Positions 63,918-64,000 of a stretch of 64,000 nt of DNA are shown here, piece after piece. Numbering within the stretch: position 1 is the stretch's first letter; each line of letters starts with the position of its first letter. The DNA is from Natronorubrum thiooxidans (GTDB lineage: Archaea > Halobacteriota > Halobacteria > Halobacteriales > Natrialbaceae), in contig NZ_FTNR01000001.1 of NCBI RefSeq assembly GCF_900156475.1, forward strand, positions 124,001 through 188,000. Direction: 5' to 3'. The notes beneath the pieces were generated by a model that searched no databases, was not told the origin of the DNA, and saw nothing but the letters and a program-made list of their open reading frames with translations. The translations under genes and the position numbers were made by a program.

Positions 63918-64000
63918 CAGTTCTGGTGGTTGCTAACAATAGACAAAAGCGTTCGCCAATAGTTCCGAGGGGCTGCTGTTGAATACTATCGTCGCCACTG
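63918..64000. other. Upstream region of the second amidase gene
   Basis: 83 bp to the window edge; it should hold the amidase promoter. No further gene can be called. Confidence 0.4.

Overview
The window is chromosomal DNA from a halophilic archaeon (class Halobacteria). Coding DNA is mostly 60-65% GC, proteins are strongly acidic, and TATA/BRE promoters often sit about 25 bp before start codons (leaderless genes). Marker genes are archaeal: TFB, Cdc48, archaeal primase and GINS, RNA polymerase subunits D, N and K, eL18, eS28, eL24 and L7Ae, TmcA, Orc1/Cdc6 and archaeal GltX. Frequent CTCGAG and the gene content fit the Natrialbaceae side of the class, but that placement is inference.

Layout. 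1-9 kb: the start of RNase HI, TFB, the glycolytic regulator GfcR, two HAD phosphatases, a Tat lipoprotein, PanB, a DUF7511-like protein and an alpha/beta hydrolase. 8-15 kb: a small chaperone-like protein coupled to Cdc48, an MFS carrier, a peroxiredoxin and the GINS-PriS pair. 15-21 kb: an acetyltransferase, archease and RtcB (tRNA ligation) around a frameshifted lipoprotein gene, then a three-gene metabolic unit (P-loop protein, M20 hydrolase, flavin reductase). 21-29 kb: MoaA, then the conserved string tRNA-Ser, uS13, uS4, uS11, RpoD, tRNA-Leu, eL18, uL13, uS9, RpoN, RpoK, enolase, uS2.

29-35.5 kb is the accessory part: three coupled genes for membrane-anchored proteins of the haloarchaeal DUF7285/7284/7286 kind. 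The last of these changes base composition halfway through and is followed by an AT-rich PQQ-propeller lipoprotein. 35.5-41 kb: mevalonate kinase, isopentenyl phosphate kinase, a PAS histidine kinase, a structured non-coding stretch, RNase J and a GGPP synthase. 41-45 kb: an Orc1/Cdc6 gene, then a 0.68-kb intergenic region with six copies of a 15-bp element, other repeats and an AT-rich core (a probable replication origin), then GltX. 45-50 kb: a zinc-ribbon protein, a DUF456 protein, TmcA, and L7Ae-eS28-eL24-Ndk behind a structured leader. 50-57 kb: a DUF7344 regulator, superoxide dismutase, a small protein plus P-loop ATPase, and a thiamine-type ABC importer. 57-64 kb: an MBL hydrolase, a membrane-anchored HTH protein, tRNA-Glu, a carotenoid oxygenase and two amidases.

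The most interesting items are the origin-like region (42674-43349), where element spacing follows the DNA helix; the structured stretch before RNase J (about 38577-38788); the composition break at 32.3-35.5 kb; the frameshifted lipoprotein between archease and rtcB; a 9+9 bp palindrome before moaA; and an eL24 that has lost three of four zinc cysteines and gained an acidic tail. No CRISPR array, insertion sequence or prophage was seen.
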